The notes under the pieces are model-generated. The model worked only from the letters and a program-made list of their open reading frames with translations. It searched no databases and was not told where the DNA came from. From NCBI GenBank assembly GCA_017303715.1, contig JAFLBZ010000015.1, forward strand, positions 28,901 to 92,900: a stretch of DNA of 64,000 bases, read 5' to 3'. Each line of letters starts with the position of its first letter. The first letter of the stretch is position 1. Position numbers and translations under genes: made by a program. Shown one piece after another: positions 18,940-27,030 of this stretch. This DNA is from Rhodothermia bacterium (GTDB lineage Bacteria > Bacteroidota > Rhodothermia > Rhodothermales > UBA2364).

Positions 18940-21027
18940 TTATTCGTGCATTTGGATGATGATATTTTTGAAGGCATCTACCCAAGCGGTACTCTTTTTG
19001 CCCACAACCGTTGTGCTTTCAAACTCTTCGATAATACAAGGGCCTTCAAAACGCTGCTCTATGGGGATTTGGTAGCGATCATATACAGGCGTTTCTTCGT
19101 AGCGTTCTCCCCAAAACACCTTGCGATACCCTTTCAAGAGTACCGATGACGCAGCAATTACTTTTTGCTCTGGCTGAACGGTTGGCTTTGGTGCGCTCAC
19201 CAAAACGCGCCATGTAACCGTTTCGATGGGAATATGATCGAGGCTACGTCCATAACGGAGCTGATATTCGGCTTGGAAATTTTGCTCAATCAATGGAATG
19301 GAAGCGTCATTCAAGGTGGCAAAAGGAAGCGAAACGGCAATTTCATGCCCTTGCCCTGAATATCGCATCTCTAAGGTCAGCTTGGTTTCTGCAAGTTCGG
19401 TTGGAACGCCCGCCGCGGCCAAGAAGGCTAAGCCTTTCTGCTGCATCGTCACCAGCATCCGATTGGCTTTATCCCAATCCAATCTCGATAAACGCGCCAC
19501 ATAACTGCTGATTTCTTCGGTCGCGATTGGGCTAACCAAAAACCCCAAAGCACTCAACACGCCTGCACCTGACGGTACAAACAAGGCGGGTGCATTCATC
19601 AAACGAGCGACATGGAACGCATGAACAGGGCCAGCTCCACCAAACGCCATCATCGAAAAATGACGCGGATCTAAACCTTTTTCGAGAATATGAACCCGTG
19701 CCGCATTGGCCATATTTTCGTTCACAATCCGATGGATCCCCCATGCCGCTTCTTCAATGGAAATGCCCAGTGGCTCTGCAATTTTCTCCCGAATAGCGGC
19801 AATCGCCAAGTCTTTTCGCAAGGTCATCGTGCCACCAAGAAAGTAGTGTTCGTTTAAATAACCCAAGACCAAATCGGCATCGGTAACGGTTGGATTTTTG
19901 CCGCCGCGATTGTAGCAAGCTGGGCCGGGTGTAGAGGCCGCACTTTCCGGCCCTACCCTTAGCAATCCCAACGCATTTACATGAGCGATACTTCCGCCAC
20001 CTGCTCCAATTTCGATGAGGTCAATAACGGGGATACGGACGGGCAAGCCGCTCCCTTTTTTGAACCGTTTTTCCCGTGCCGCCTCAAAATGATGGGTAAT
20101 TTCGGGCTGGCCATTGCGGATGATAGAGGCTTTTGCGGTCGTTCCACCCATGTCAAAGGCCACCAAATCGGCATGTTCTTGCTTTACGACTTGGCCTAAT
20201 TGCCCTGAAAAAAATACGGTGGCCATTGCACCACCAGCGGGACCACTCTCTAAAAGTTGAACGGGATTTTTACGCGCCCCTTCTAAGGTGGTAAGCCGTC
20301 CTGCCGAATCCATAATGTGGATCAGCCCCAAAAAACCAAGTGCTTGGAGTTTGCTGTTCAGCGTGCGAAGATACTCTTCGGTAAGGGGCTGCACATATGC
20401 GTTCATCGCCGTTGCGGAAGTACGTTCGTACTCCCGAATTTCGGGCATGGTTTCGCTACTAAGCGAATAGGTGAGTTGCGGAAACTGCTCGCGGATCAGG
20501 CTGCCTACCACCTGCTCATGTATAGGATTGGTGTAGGCATGGAGAAAAGAAACCGCGACACTTTGCACGCCTTGCTTTTGGAGCTTAGACAAGACCGCTA
20601 CAACCTCCTCCTGCCGAATCCCTTCTAGTACTCGCCCATCTTTATCTATGCGCTCCTGAATCCCTTTGCGAAGCGGCTTTGGGATCAAAGGTTGTGGCAT
20701 GGTAATTTGAATGTCATAGATATCGTATCGCATTTCGCGCCCAATTTCTAAAACATCTTCAAACCCTTTGGTTGTGAGCAACGCCGTTTTAGCGCCCTTC
20801 CGCTCAATAACAGCATTGGTTACCAAGGTCGTTCCATGGACGATGGTCTGCACTTCTTCTAAGGCAATGCCTGCATTTTGAACGATTTGTCGCACCCCAT
20901 TCAAAATCCCAACCGAAGGATCGGGATATGTAGTCAGGGTTTTGGCAAAGACCATACGTCCCGTGGTCGCTTCCAGCAAGACCAAATCGGTAAATGTCCC
21001 GCCAATGTCTATTCCAAGTTTCATCAT
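18940..21027 (-). CDS. hyuA: Hydantoinase A / oxoprolinase alpha-type subunit (ATPase)
   Basis: A 695-residue HyuA subunit with an ASKHA ATPase core: phosphate motif LGIDIGGTFTDLVL at the N-terminus, second motif FDMGGTTAKASII, and IEIGAGGGSIAHV. It forms the phosphorylating part of the ATP-dependent ring-opening enzyme with HyuB. The start overlaps the SDR stop by one base (TGATG), and hyuB starts two bases after its stop, so translation is coupled. Acetone carboxylase is less likely because no third (gamma) subunit gene is present. Confidence 0.92.
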   Translation of the reverse strand: MMKLGIDIGGTFTDLVLLEATTGRMVFAKTLTTYPDPSVGILNGVRQIVQNAGIALEEVQTIVHGTTLVTNAVIERKGAKTALLTTKGFEDVLEIGREMRYDIYDIQITMPQPLIPKPLRKGIQERIDKDGRVLEGIRQEEVVAVLSKLQKQGVQSVAVSFLHAYTNPIHEQVVGSLIREQFPQLTYSLSSETMPEIREYERTSATAMNAYVQPLTEEYLRTLNSKLQALGFLGLIHIMDSAGRLTTLEGARKNPVQLLESGPAGGAMATVFFSGQLGQVVKQEHADLVAFDMGGTTAKASIIRNGQPEITHHFEAAREKRFKKGSGLPVRIPVIDLIEIGAGGGSIAHVNALGLLRVGPESAASTPGPACYNRGGKNPTVTDADLVLGYLNEHYFLGGTMTLRKDLAIAAIREKIAEPLGISIEEAAWGIHRIVNENMANAARVHILEKGLDPRHFSMMAFGGAGPVHAFHVARLMNAPALFVPSGAGVLSALGFLVSPIATEEISSYVARLSRLDWDKANRMLVTMQQKGLAFLAAAGVPTELAETKLTLEMRYSGQGHEIAVSLPFATLNDASIPLIEQNFQAEYQLRYGRSLDHIPIETVTWRVLVSAPKPTVQPEQKVIAASSVLLKGYRKVFWGERYEETPVYDRYQIPIEQRFEGPCIIEEFESTTVVGKKSTAWVDAFKNIIIQMHE

Positions 21028-21860
21028 CAATGATATTCTTCCCCGCCGCTCACATTCATGGCCTCGCCGGTAATGTAAGCGGCTTGTTCAGAGGCTAAAA
21101 AGGCGACAGCCTTGGCAATATCTTCCACCCATCCGGTTCTGCCCAACGGGTTTCGGTCACGAATCCCTTGCAGATAGGTTTCGTAATCCAATCCCAACTT
21201 TTCGCTAAAAAACTGATTTTGCCAGTGCCCTAAGCCAGTGGTAATATGATTGGGGCAAACCGCATTGACCCTAATTTTGTGCTTTCCCAACTCCACCGCA
21301 TTCGAGCGGGTTAATCCCACCAATCCATGCTTGGAAGCAGTATAGGCCGCCGCAAACGGAAAGCCAGATTTGGCGGCTTGGCTGGCAATATTGATGATGC
21401 TTCCGCCGCTTTCTTGTTGCATCATTTGCTTTGCGGCGTGTTTGCTACACAAAAAGGCTCCTTTCAGATTGACCTCTAAGACCGCATCCCAACTACTTTC
21501 TTTGAATTCGGTAAAGGGTTCCATGAGGTAGCCCACGCCTGCATTATTGACCAAAATATCCACGCGCCCAAACGCCGCTACCGTCTTTGCCACCATCTCC
21601 GAGACAGAGGCTTCGCTCCGGACATCGCAGGACAGGGCAAGGGCTTGCACCCCTAATTGCCGAGCAGCTTCTGCAATGGCTTCCATTTCGATCGTTGCGC
21701 CAATATGTTCGGCAGCAAACTCGACGCCTTTGGGTGCGCCAAGATCACTCACGACTACATGGCATCCTTCGGCAGCGAGGCGTAAGACGATTGCTTCACC
21801 AATGCCTTTGGCGCGACCGCTTCCGGTTACAATGGCGGTTTTTCCTTGTAATTGATACAT
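21027..21860 (-). CDS. Short-chain dehydrogenase/reductase
   Basis: A 277-residue SDR: cofactor motif TGSGRAKGIG, NNAGVGYL, catalytic Ser in NIASQAA and the Tyr-x-x-x-Lys in AYTASKHG. The Asp in VVVSDLGAP after the second strand favours NAD(H). An insert of about 20 residues follows this strand. Typical role: oxidation of a secondary alcohol or reduction of a ketone. It is directly coupled to hyuA and 15 bases downstream of the RedY/HapK-like gene. Confidence 0.9.
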   Translation of the reverse strand: MYQLQGKTAIVTGSGRAKGIGEAIVLRLAAEGCHVVVSDLGAPKGVEFAAEHIGATIEMEAIAEAARQLGVQALALSCDVRSEASVSEMVAKTVAAFGRVDILVNNAGVGYLMEPFTEFKESSWDAVLEVNLKGAFLCSKHAAKQMMQQESGGSIINIASQAAKSGFPFAAAYTASKHGLVGLTRSNAVELGKHKIRVNAVCPNHITTGLGHWQNQFFSEKLGLDYETYLQGIRDRNPLGRTGWVEDIAKAVAFLASEQAAYITGEAMNVSGGEEYH

Positions 21861-21875
21861 TTTTTCCTCCGATGC

Positions 21876-22196
21876 TTATCCCGCAAAGGCATCTGCCATT
21901 ATAAAAACGGGGTTTTCGGCAAAGGCTTGGAATTGCCCCGCCACCCGCTGCATCGTTTCGGTGCCCAATTCTCCAAAGAGGCCGTCTAAATCGGCTACTT
22001 CGATCACTTCAACATAACGATAAGGTGCAGGAGCTTCACTGCCCAACACGCCCGACGTGCGAAAGACTTTGAACGATTCGACAGCGTTTAAACGCACCAC
22101 TGTTGGCACATCTATTTCTTGGGCAAACTGTTCGTATTCTGCTTCGGAAACGCCTTCTTTTAGATTGAACAGTACAATCAAGGTGGTTTTTTTCAT
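21876..22196 (-). CDS. RedY/HapK-like small protein (ferredoxin-like alpha/beta barrel)
   Basis: A 106-residue dimeric-barrel type protein: TLIVLFNLKEGVSEAEYEQFA, then VESFKVFRTSG, APYRYVEVIEVADLDGL, and a C-terminal helix-strand that ends VFIMADAF. This layout fits the RedY/HapK group named from prodigiosin (tripyrrole) clusters, and more broadly EthD/Dabb-like proteins. Function in those clusters is not settled in my knowledge. The family assignment is by pattern only. It lies 24 bases from the aldolase gene in the leftward operon. Confidence 0.65.
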   Translation of the reverse strand: MKKTTLIVLFNLKEGVSEAEYEQFAQEIDVPTVVRLNAVESFKVFRTSGVLGSEAPAPYRYVEVIEVADLDGLFGELGTETMQRVAGQFQAFAENPVFIMADAFAG

Positions 22197-22220
22197 ATTG
22201 GTTTTCAGGCTAATGAGGTT

Positions 22221-22982
22221 TTAGGCGATACGGGCTTGGATAAATGATTTTGCAGCCGTCGAAAGAAGTCCTTGCACGGAGTTTAATAAAATCGTTGCGC
22301 CTTTATCTATAAGACCTTGGGCCTGATCGGCAGTTCCGGCCACCGTTCCAATGATTTTACCCGCACCTTTCACCACTTCAAAGATTTCCGTGATCACCGC
22401 ATTTACTTCCGGATGGGCTGGGCCATCATAAAAGCCCATAGACATTGCCAAATCTCGTGGCCCTATGATAAAGCCATCTACACCCGCCACATTCACCATA
22501 TCGCGGAGGTTTTTAACGGCTTCGAGGTCTTCGATTTGAGGTAAAACCAAGGTTTGTGTATTTGCATACGACACGTATTCGGCTTGTGGCATTTTCATCA
22601 TATAACCTGCTGAACGCACGGGACCTAAGCCCCGTTTGCCCAAAGGTGGATATTTGACGGCAGCCACCACTTTTTCGACATCGGCAACGGTCGAGCAGCC
22701 GGGCATCATAATGCCCATCACGCCCGCGTCCATGTATTGCAAAATGAGCGCCATGTTTAAATCACCCACCCGTGCCAAAGGTGTGCAACCACCGAGTTCG
22801 CACGCACGCACCAAATTGGTTATATCGCTTACACTGATCGCCCCGTGTTCGCCGTCTATCATATAAAAATCCAAACCCGATAAGCCCATGTATTCACAAA
22901 TCGTGGGATCGGTAGTGGGCGAAATCACCCCAAAGCAAGGTTTTCGCGCCAAAAGTCGCGTTTTGAGCACATTTTCTTTCAT
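22221..22982 (-). CDS. HpcH/HpaI-family aldolase
   Basis: A 253-residue TIM-barrel aldolase of the 4-hydroxy-2-oxoheptanedioate / 2-dehydro-3-deoxyglucarate group. Features are FYMIDGEHGAISV (base-bearing His in EHG), LPQIEDLEAV (metal Glu) and GFIIGPRDLAMSMG (metal Asp). It cleaves a 2-oxo-4-hydroxy acid to pyruvate and an aldehyde or keto acid. The closeness to LeuD/LeuC (6 bases from leuD) suggests it acts on a hydrated product of that hydro-lyase or a further metabolite. Exact substrate unknown. Confidence 0.86.
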   Translation of the reverse strand: MKENVLKTRLLARKPCFGVISPTTDPTICEYMGLSGLDFYMIDGEHGAISVSDITNLVRACELGGCTPLARVGDLNMALILQYMDAGVMGIMMPGCSTVADVEKVVAAVKYPPLGKRGLGPVRSAGYMMKMPQAEYVSYANTQTLVLPQIEDLEAVKNLRDMVNVAGVDGFIIGPRDLAMSMGFYDGPAHPEVNAVITEIFEVVKGAGKIIGTVAGTADQAQGLIDKGATILLNSVQGLLSTAAKSFIQARIA

Positions 22983-22988
22983 CTGCGT

Positions 22989-23525
22989 TTAGTTCAATTC
23001 GTGAATAGAGCCATCAGCAATTTTATTGCGGACAAAGTTCATCAACCCGCCTTCGGCAGCGACTTCGGCAACAAAAGGCGCAACCGGTACAGAGTAAAAG
23101 ACTTCGCCCGTGCGTAGGTTCTGAACCGTACCCTCGTCTGTGTCCCAAACCAACTCATCTCCGGTCTGACAACCTTTCGCAATGTTTTTGGAAGTGATAA
23201 AGGGCAGTCCATAATTGATGGCATTGCGAAATTGCAAGCGCGAAAAGCTATCGGCAAAGACCGCTTGAATACCTGCGCCCATCAACCCCGCTACAACGTG
23301 TTCAATGCTTTTGCCGCCGCCTGCAAAGTTGTGTGCGGCGACGATAAAGGTATAACCACCTTCGATAAATCCGTTTTCGCGGTTAAATTCAGGGGCAACG
23401 CCCGCCATCACCCATTTTGCATTTTCGGCTTTGTCAATCGGGGCAGTCCAAAAACGTTGAACGATAATGTCATACGCCATCACATAATCGGAGGCGACCC
23501 AACACTTTCCAGAAATTTTAGCCAT
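22989..23525 (-). CDS. LeuD-like hydro-lyase small subunit (set 1)
   Basis: A 178-residue small subunit of the aconitase / isopropylmalate-dehydratase family. The frame opens further upstream into leuC, but the ATG at 23525 gives a product starting ISGKCWVASDY and avoids that overlap. The family features are NFAGGGKSIEHV in place of the usual NFGCGSSREHA, and FADSFSRLQFRNAINYGLP. The Gly-Gly-Gly-Lys variant at the substrate loop and the broad changes say the substrate differs from isopropylmalate. It follows its large subunit by 19 bases. Candidate reactions: hydration of a substituted maleate, as in citraconate hydratase or dimethylmalate dehydratase (inference). Confidence 0.86.
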   Translation of the reverse strand: MAKISGKCWVASDYVMAYDIIVQRFWTAPIDKAENAKWVMAGVAPEFNRENGFIEGGYTFIVAAHNFAGGGKSIEHVVAGLMGAGIQAVFADSFSRLQFRNAINYGLPFITSKNIAKGCQTGDELVWDTDEGTVQNLRTGEVFYSVPVAPFVAEVAAEGGLMNFVRNKIADGSIHELN

Positions 23526-23544
23526 ATTCGTAGGATTCAAAAGG

Positions 23545-24810
23545 TTAATAGGAGCCGGTTTCGCGTGGATCAGTAATTTCTCCCCGAATGGCAGAGGCTG
23601 CAACAACCGCCGGACTGGTCAAATAAATCTGGGCATTTTTGCTGCCCATACGCCCTTTCATATTCCGGTTTCCCGCACTCAACACGATGTCGCCATCACC
23701 CGCGACGCCCGTATGAATACCAGCACAAGCCGCACAACTTGGCGTATCAACGGCTGCGCCGGCCTCGACCAAGGTTTGTAGATAACCGCGTTTCATGGCT
23801 TCGAGGTAAACCGTTTGGCTTGCCGGAACAACAATCATATTTACATCCCGATGGATTTGTTTGCCTTTCAAAATCTCGGCCATGACCGCAAAATCTTCTA
23901 CTCGTCCGTTGGTGCAAGTCCCTACAAAGGCTTTGTTGAACTTCCGTCCCACCACTTTTTCGACCGGAACGGTGTCGTCTAATTTGTCTGGTAAGGCAAC
24001 CGTTGGCCCAACATTGGTAACATCTACCTCATAAATTGCATCGTATTGGGCATCGGGATCGCTGGCGATCATCTCCCAATCGCCTTTTGCGACTTCTTTT
24101 AAATAGGCTTCGGTGGTTTGATCGGGCGCAATAATGCCATTTTTTGCCCCTAAATCCACCGTCATATTACACAAGGTCATGCGCCCGGCCATGTCTAAGG
24201 CTTCGATAGCTTCGCCTGTAAACTCAAGTGTTTTATAAATCAAATGCCCATTCCAGTGCATCATGCCCATAATGTGCAGGCTCAAATCTTTGGCCATAAC
24301 ATAAGGTTGCCATTGCCCTTTAATGACAAACTTAACCGACTCTGGGACGCGGAGCCAGCACTTGCCCGTAGCCATTGCCACAGCAGCATCGGTTACGCCT
24401 ATCGCATTGCCCAACGCCCCAACCGCGCCGTAGGTATTCGCATGGGAATCCGTCCCAATAGACACTTTTCCGGGTAAAACATGGCCTTGCTCCACCATGA
24501 TCTGATGGGCGATTCCCTGCCGACCCAGATCATAGAAGTAGGTGATATCATGCGCCTTTACGATGTCTCGCCAACGGTTCAGCAAGGTCGCAAAATGCTC
24601 AGTGGGCGGCGGAACCAAATGATCGCTTACACAAATCACCCGATCTTTGTCGAAGACCTCGTTTAAGCCCAACGAACGAAATTGTTTAAAGCATTGCTCG
24701 CCAAGGTAGTCCATCGTCATGATGCTATGTACATCCACCCACACCAATTGGCCGGGAACGACTTTATCCCGCCCACTATTGCGGGCCATTATTTTTTCGG
24801 TAATTGTCAT
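23545..24810 (-). CDS. LeuC-like hydro-lyase large subunit (set 1)
   Basis: A 421-residue large subunit with a [4Fe-4S] cluster. Cys ligands are in FVGTCTNGRVEDF and in TPSCAACAG, and the substrate-pocket motif VSIGTDSHANTYGA is intact. The aconitase-type cluster hydrates or dehydrates a carboxylated double bond. With the LeuD-like partner it forms the first of two non-identical hydro-lyase sets in this island. Neither set is next to leuA or leuB, so leucine synthesis is unlikely. It starts a tight block of genes 87 bases downstream of DUF3598. Confidence 0.9.
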   Translation of the reverse strand: MTITEKIMARNSGRDKVVPGQLVWVDVHSIMTMDYLGEQCFKQFRSLGLNEVFDKDRVICVSDHLVPPPTEHFATLLNRWRDIVKAHDITYFYDLGRQGIAHQIMVEQGHVLPGKVSIGTDSHANTYGAVGALGNAIGVTDAAVAMATGKCWLRVPESVKFVIKGQWQPYVMAKDLSLHIMGMMHWNGHLIYKTLEFTGEAIEALDMAGRMTLCNMTVDLGAKNGIIAPDQTTEAYLKEVAKGDWEMIASDPDAQYDAIYEVDVTNVGPTVALPDKLDDTVPVEKVVGRKFNKAFVGTCTNGRVEDFAVMAEILKGKQIHRDVNMIVVPASQTVYLEAMKRGYLQTLVEAGAAVDTPSCAACAGIHTGVAGDGDIVLSAGNRNMKGRMGSKNAQIYLTSPAVVAASAIRGEITDPRETGSY

Positions 24811-24897
24811 GGAATCAGCAGAATAGAATTACAAAAAGCAATAACCCCGCCGGATCTGTAAGTCTGGAAAAGGGGTAAATCTGGCAGGCCGATAGGG

Positions 24898-25407
24898 TTA
24901 ATGGTCGCTACGAGAAGGGCCATTGGTACGTAGGCTCGGCAAATCAACCCAAAACTGTGGGTCAATCTCTTCTTGCGTTGCCACACGCCGCTCTTCGATC
25001 ATCGTGATGCCTTGGAACGTATCGTTTTCCGTCCATCGCCAATTCCGCACACGGTGTGTTCCATCTCCGATGAGATCAATCATTTCATACAGTTTGGATC
25101 CCGGACGGTTTAGATACGTCCAAATAAGACAAACACTGTCTTTGGTTTCCCAAGAATAACCGTTGATGCGTGGACTATCAAAGAGGAGTACGCCCTCCTC
25201 ATTAAAATGGCAAATGCCAAAGTCGTGGCACTCTTGGTGCCCATCCGCCCAAAAGTATTGATTCACCTGATGATAAGCTCCGTCTTCGGTTATCTTAATG
25301 GTGAGGCGGCTTTTCCATTCATCCGTTTTTTCGCCTTGTGCATTGATGCGGATGTAGGAGCCTTCCCAGATGCCCGTATGCTGTGGAAAAAGTCTTAACG
25401 CTGTCAT
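24898..25407 (-). CDS. DUF3598-like lipocalin-fold protein
   Basis: A 169-residue protein resembling the N-terminal domain of DUF3598 proteins, a family mostly known from cyanobacteria. Parts: TGIWEGSYIRINAQGE, KSRLTIKITEDGAYHQVNQY, then FGICHFNEEGVLLFDSPRI and GYSWETKDSVCLIWTY, the pattern of a calycin/lipocalin beta-barrel, which in related families binds bilins. No signal peptide is seen. It is the first gene of the leftward operon. Bilin binding is inferred from the fold family, not shown. Confidence 0.7.
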   Translation of the reverse strand: MTALRLFPQHTGIWEGSYIRINAQGEKTDEWKSRLTIKITEDGAYHQVNQYFWADGHQECHDFGICHFNEEGVLLFDSPRINGYSWETKDSVCLIWTYLNRPGSKLYEMIDLIGDGTHRVRNWRWTENDTFQGITMIEERRVATQEEIDPQFWVDLPSLRTNGPSRSDH

Positions 25408-25674
25408 AACTTTTTTGGAATATTAAAGAGGTAGGAGAATTTGTATGAATGGGGTAAGGAAGTTTTATTTTTTTAAAGACGGTGTACCTTGAACCGACCA
25501 TCGCTTGAAAACGCTTCCAAAAGATTGGTATGGAAACACAAACTACACACTGCTTTCAAGAAACAACCTTCATTTTTTCATGTGAAAATTGTTCTTAGCA
25601 CAAAGTTAATAATTAACTACATTAATAATCAACTAAATTTACATTTATTCTTTAAGCCTTAAAATTTCTTTACC
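25408..25674. promoter_or_regulatory. Shared divergent control region of the catabolic island
   Basis: All leftward genes of the island begin on the left of this 267-base region and all rightward genes on its right. It is AT-rich towards the rightward side, with AT tracts and the tandem operator-like repeats at 25606-25635. A TACATTTA near 25639 resembles the TAnnTTTG element with one mismatch and could serve the rightward operon. No clean -33 partner was found on either strand. Confidence 0.6.
25606..25635. promoter_or_regulatory. Tandem MarR-like operator repeats
   Basis: TTAATAATTAACTA at 25606-25619 and TTAATAATCAACTA at 25622-25635 are two copies differing at one base, 16 bp apart. The core of the first, TTAATAATTAA, is a perfect palindrome and that of the second is near-palindromic. 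They lie 40-70 bases before the MFS start. AT-rich palindromes of this size are typical MarR sites, and a marR gene lies in the island. Confidence 0.55.
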
Positions 25675-26952
25675 ATGCAAATTTCCAAGCTAAAAGAGTT
25701 TCGCTATGGCTGGCCTGTGGTTTTCTCTTCTGCCATTGGGATAGGTTTGGGGATGTCCCCCTTACCCATCTACACCCTCGGCGTTTTTGCAGTCCCGCTT
25801 GCCCAAACCTTTGGATGGCGAATGGACCAAATCATGCTCGCAATGCCCGTTTTTACGCTGGGTGCATTGGTCATGAGTCCTATTATTGGGCTTACGGCAG
25901 ATAAGGCGGGTGTTCGGAAGACGATCATGGTTTCGCAAATCGCCTTTGGGCTTACGTTTATGGCCTTTGCGCTAACAGGTGGTAGCCTTTTGTTGTACTT
26001 CTTGCTGTGGGGATTGCTATCGGTGACGGGTGCGGGGACGCTACCCATGACTTGGACTCGTGCGGTGAACAACTGGTTTCAGAAAAACCGCGGCTTGGCC
26101 TTGGGCTTGGCTTTGGTTGGAACGGGCATCTTGGGGAGCCTCACGAAACTTTGGGCGGGCTTTCTCGTGGGCCAATTTGGATGGCAAATGGCCTATGTTG
26201 GCGTAGGTCTGTTGCCCATTGTGGTGGCCCTCCCTATTACTTGGCTTTTTTTCAGAGACACAACGGATCCTAAAGTGGCCCATAAAGTGGCCGAACTGAA
26301 GCACGAGAAGCGCTCAACTCCAGCCCAGCCTTCACCCTCTGAGGCATTGGGCGATTTGGGCGGCTTGTCCCTCGGCGAGGCGGTTAAGGAATGGCGTTTT
26401 TGGCTCTTGGGGCTTTGTTTTATACTCATCTCGTTTGCCGTAGGTGGCCAGATTCCCAACTTAGAAAAACTATTAAGTACCAAAGGTTTTGATACGACCA
26501 CGGCAATTATGTTGGCCAGCTATTTAGGCTATGCAGTGGTGGTTGGCCGACTGGTGGGAGGCTACTTATTGGATCGGTTTTGGGCGCCTGCTGTAGCTGC
26601 CATCATGCTCAGTTTACCCGCCTTGGGGTGCTATTTGTTCATGCAAGCCACCATGAGCTATGGCATGGCTACGCTTGGCGTAATCATCTTGGGCTTGGCT
26701 GCTGGCGTTGAATACGACTTTATGGCGTACCTCGTTACCAAGTATTTTGGCATGAAGAATTATTCAGCCATTTACGGTGCTTTGTACAGTTTCTTTGCAC
26801 TTGGCGCTGGTTTTGGGCCTTATTTCTTTGGCCTCTCTTTCACCCAAAACGGTGATTACAATACGATACTCGGATACTCGGCACTAGCCTTCCTTATTGG
26901 TGCGCTGCCCTTGGTATTTCTTGGCAAGTACCGCACCTTCTCGGCAGCATAA
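25675..26952 (+). CDS. MFS transporter (oxalate:formate antiporter-like group)
   Basis: A 425-residue, 12-helix major facilitator. N-terminal half: GWPVVFSSAIGIGLGMSPLP, then ALVMSPIIGLTADKAGVRKT (loop 2-3 motif). Second half begins at LGEAVKEWRFWLLGLCFI, preceded by a Pro/Ser-rich cytoplasmic loop. Resembles the OFA/monocarboxylate group that moves small organic acids across the inner membrane. It is the first gene of the rightward operon, so it is a candidate importer of the pathway substrate or of a carboxylate intermediate. Substrate unproven. Confidence 0.88.
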   Translation: MQISKLKEFRYGWPVVFSSAIGIGLGMSPLPIYTLGVFAVPLAQTFGWRMDQIMLAMPVFTLGALVMSPIIGLTADKAGVRKTIMVSQIAFGLTFMAFALTGGSLLLYFLLWGLLSVTGAGTLPMTWTRAVNNWFQKNRGLALGLALVGTGILGSLTKLWAGFLVGQFGWQMAYVGVGLLPIVVALPITWLFFRDTTDPKVAHKVAELKHEKRSTPAQPSPSEALGDLGGLSLGEAVKEWRFWLLGLCFILISFAVGGQIPNLEKLLSTKGFDTTTAIMLASYLGYAVVVGRLVGGYLLDRFWAPAVAAIMLSLPALGCYLFMQATMSYGMATLGVIILGLAAGVEYDFMAYLVTKYFGMKNYSAIYGALYSFFALGAGFGPYFFGLSFTQNGDYNTILGYSALAFLIGALPLVFLGKYRTFSAA

Positions 26953-27030
26953 ATGCCCTCATATCGCAAATAAAACCTTTTTTAGCCTTTAACCCCGTTC
27001 AGGCTTTGCTTCACCTAAACCCCAAACACA

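Noticed and set aside
23545..23606. A longer LeuD (set 1) starting inside the LeuC end
   Set aside because: The extension is unlike LeuD; the ATG at 23525 gives a family-type start and the usual short gap.
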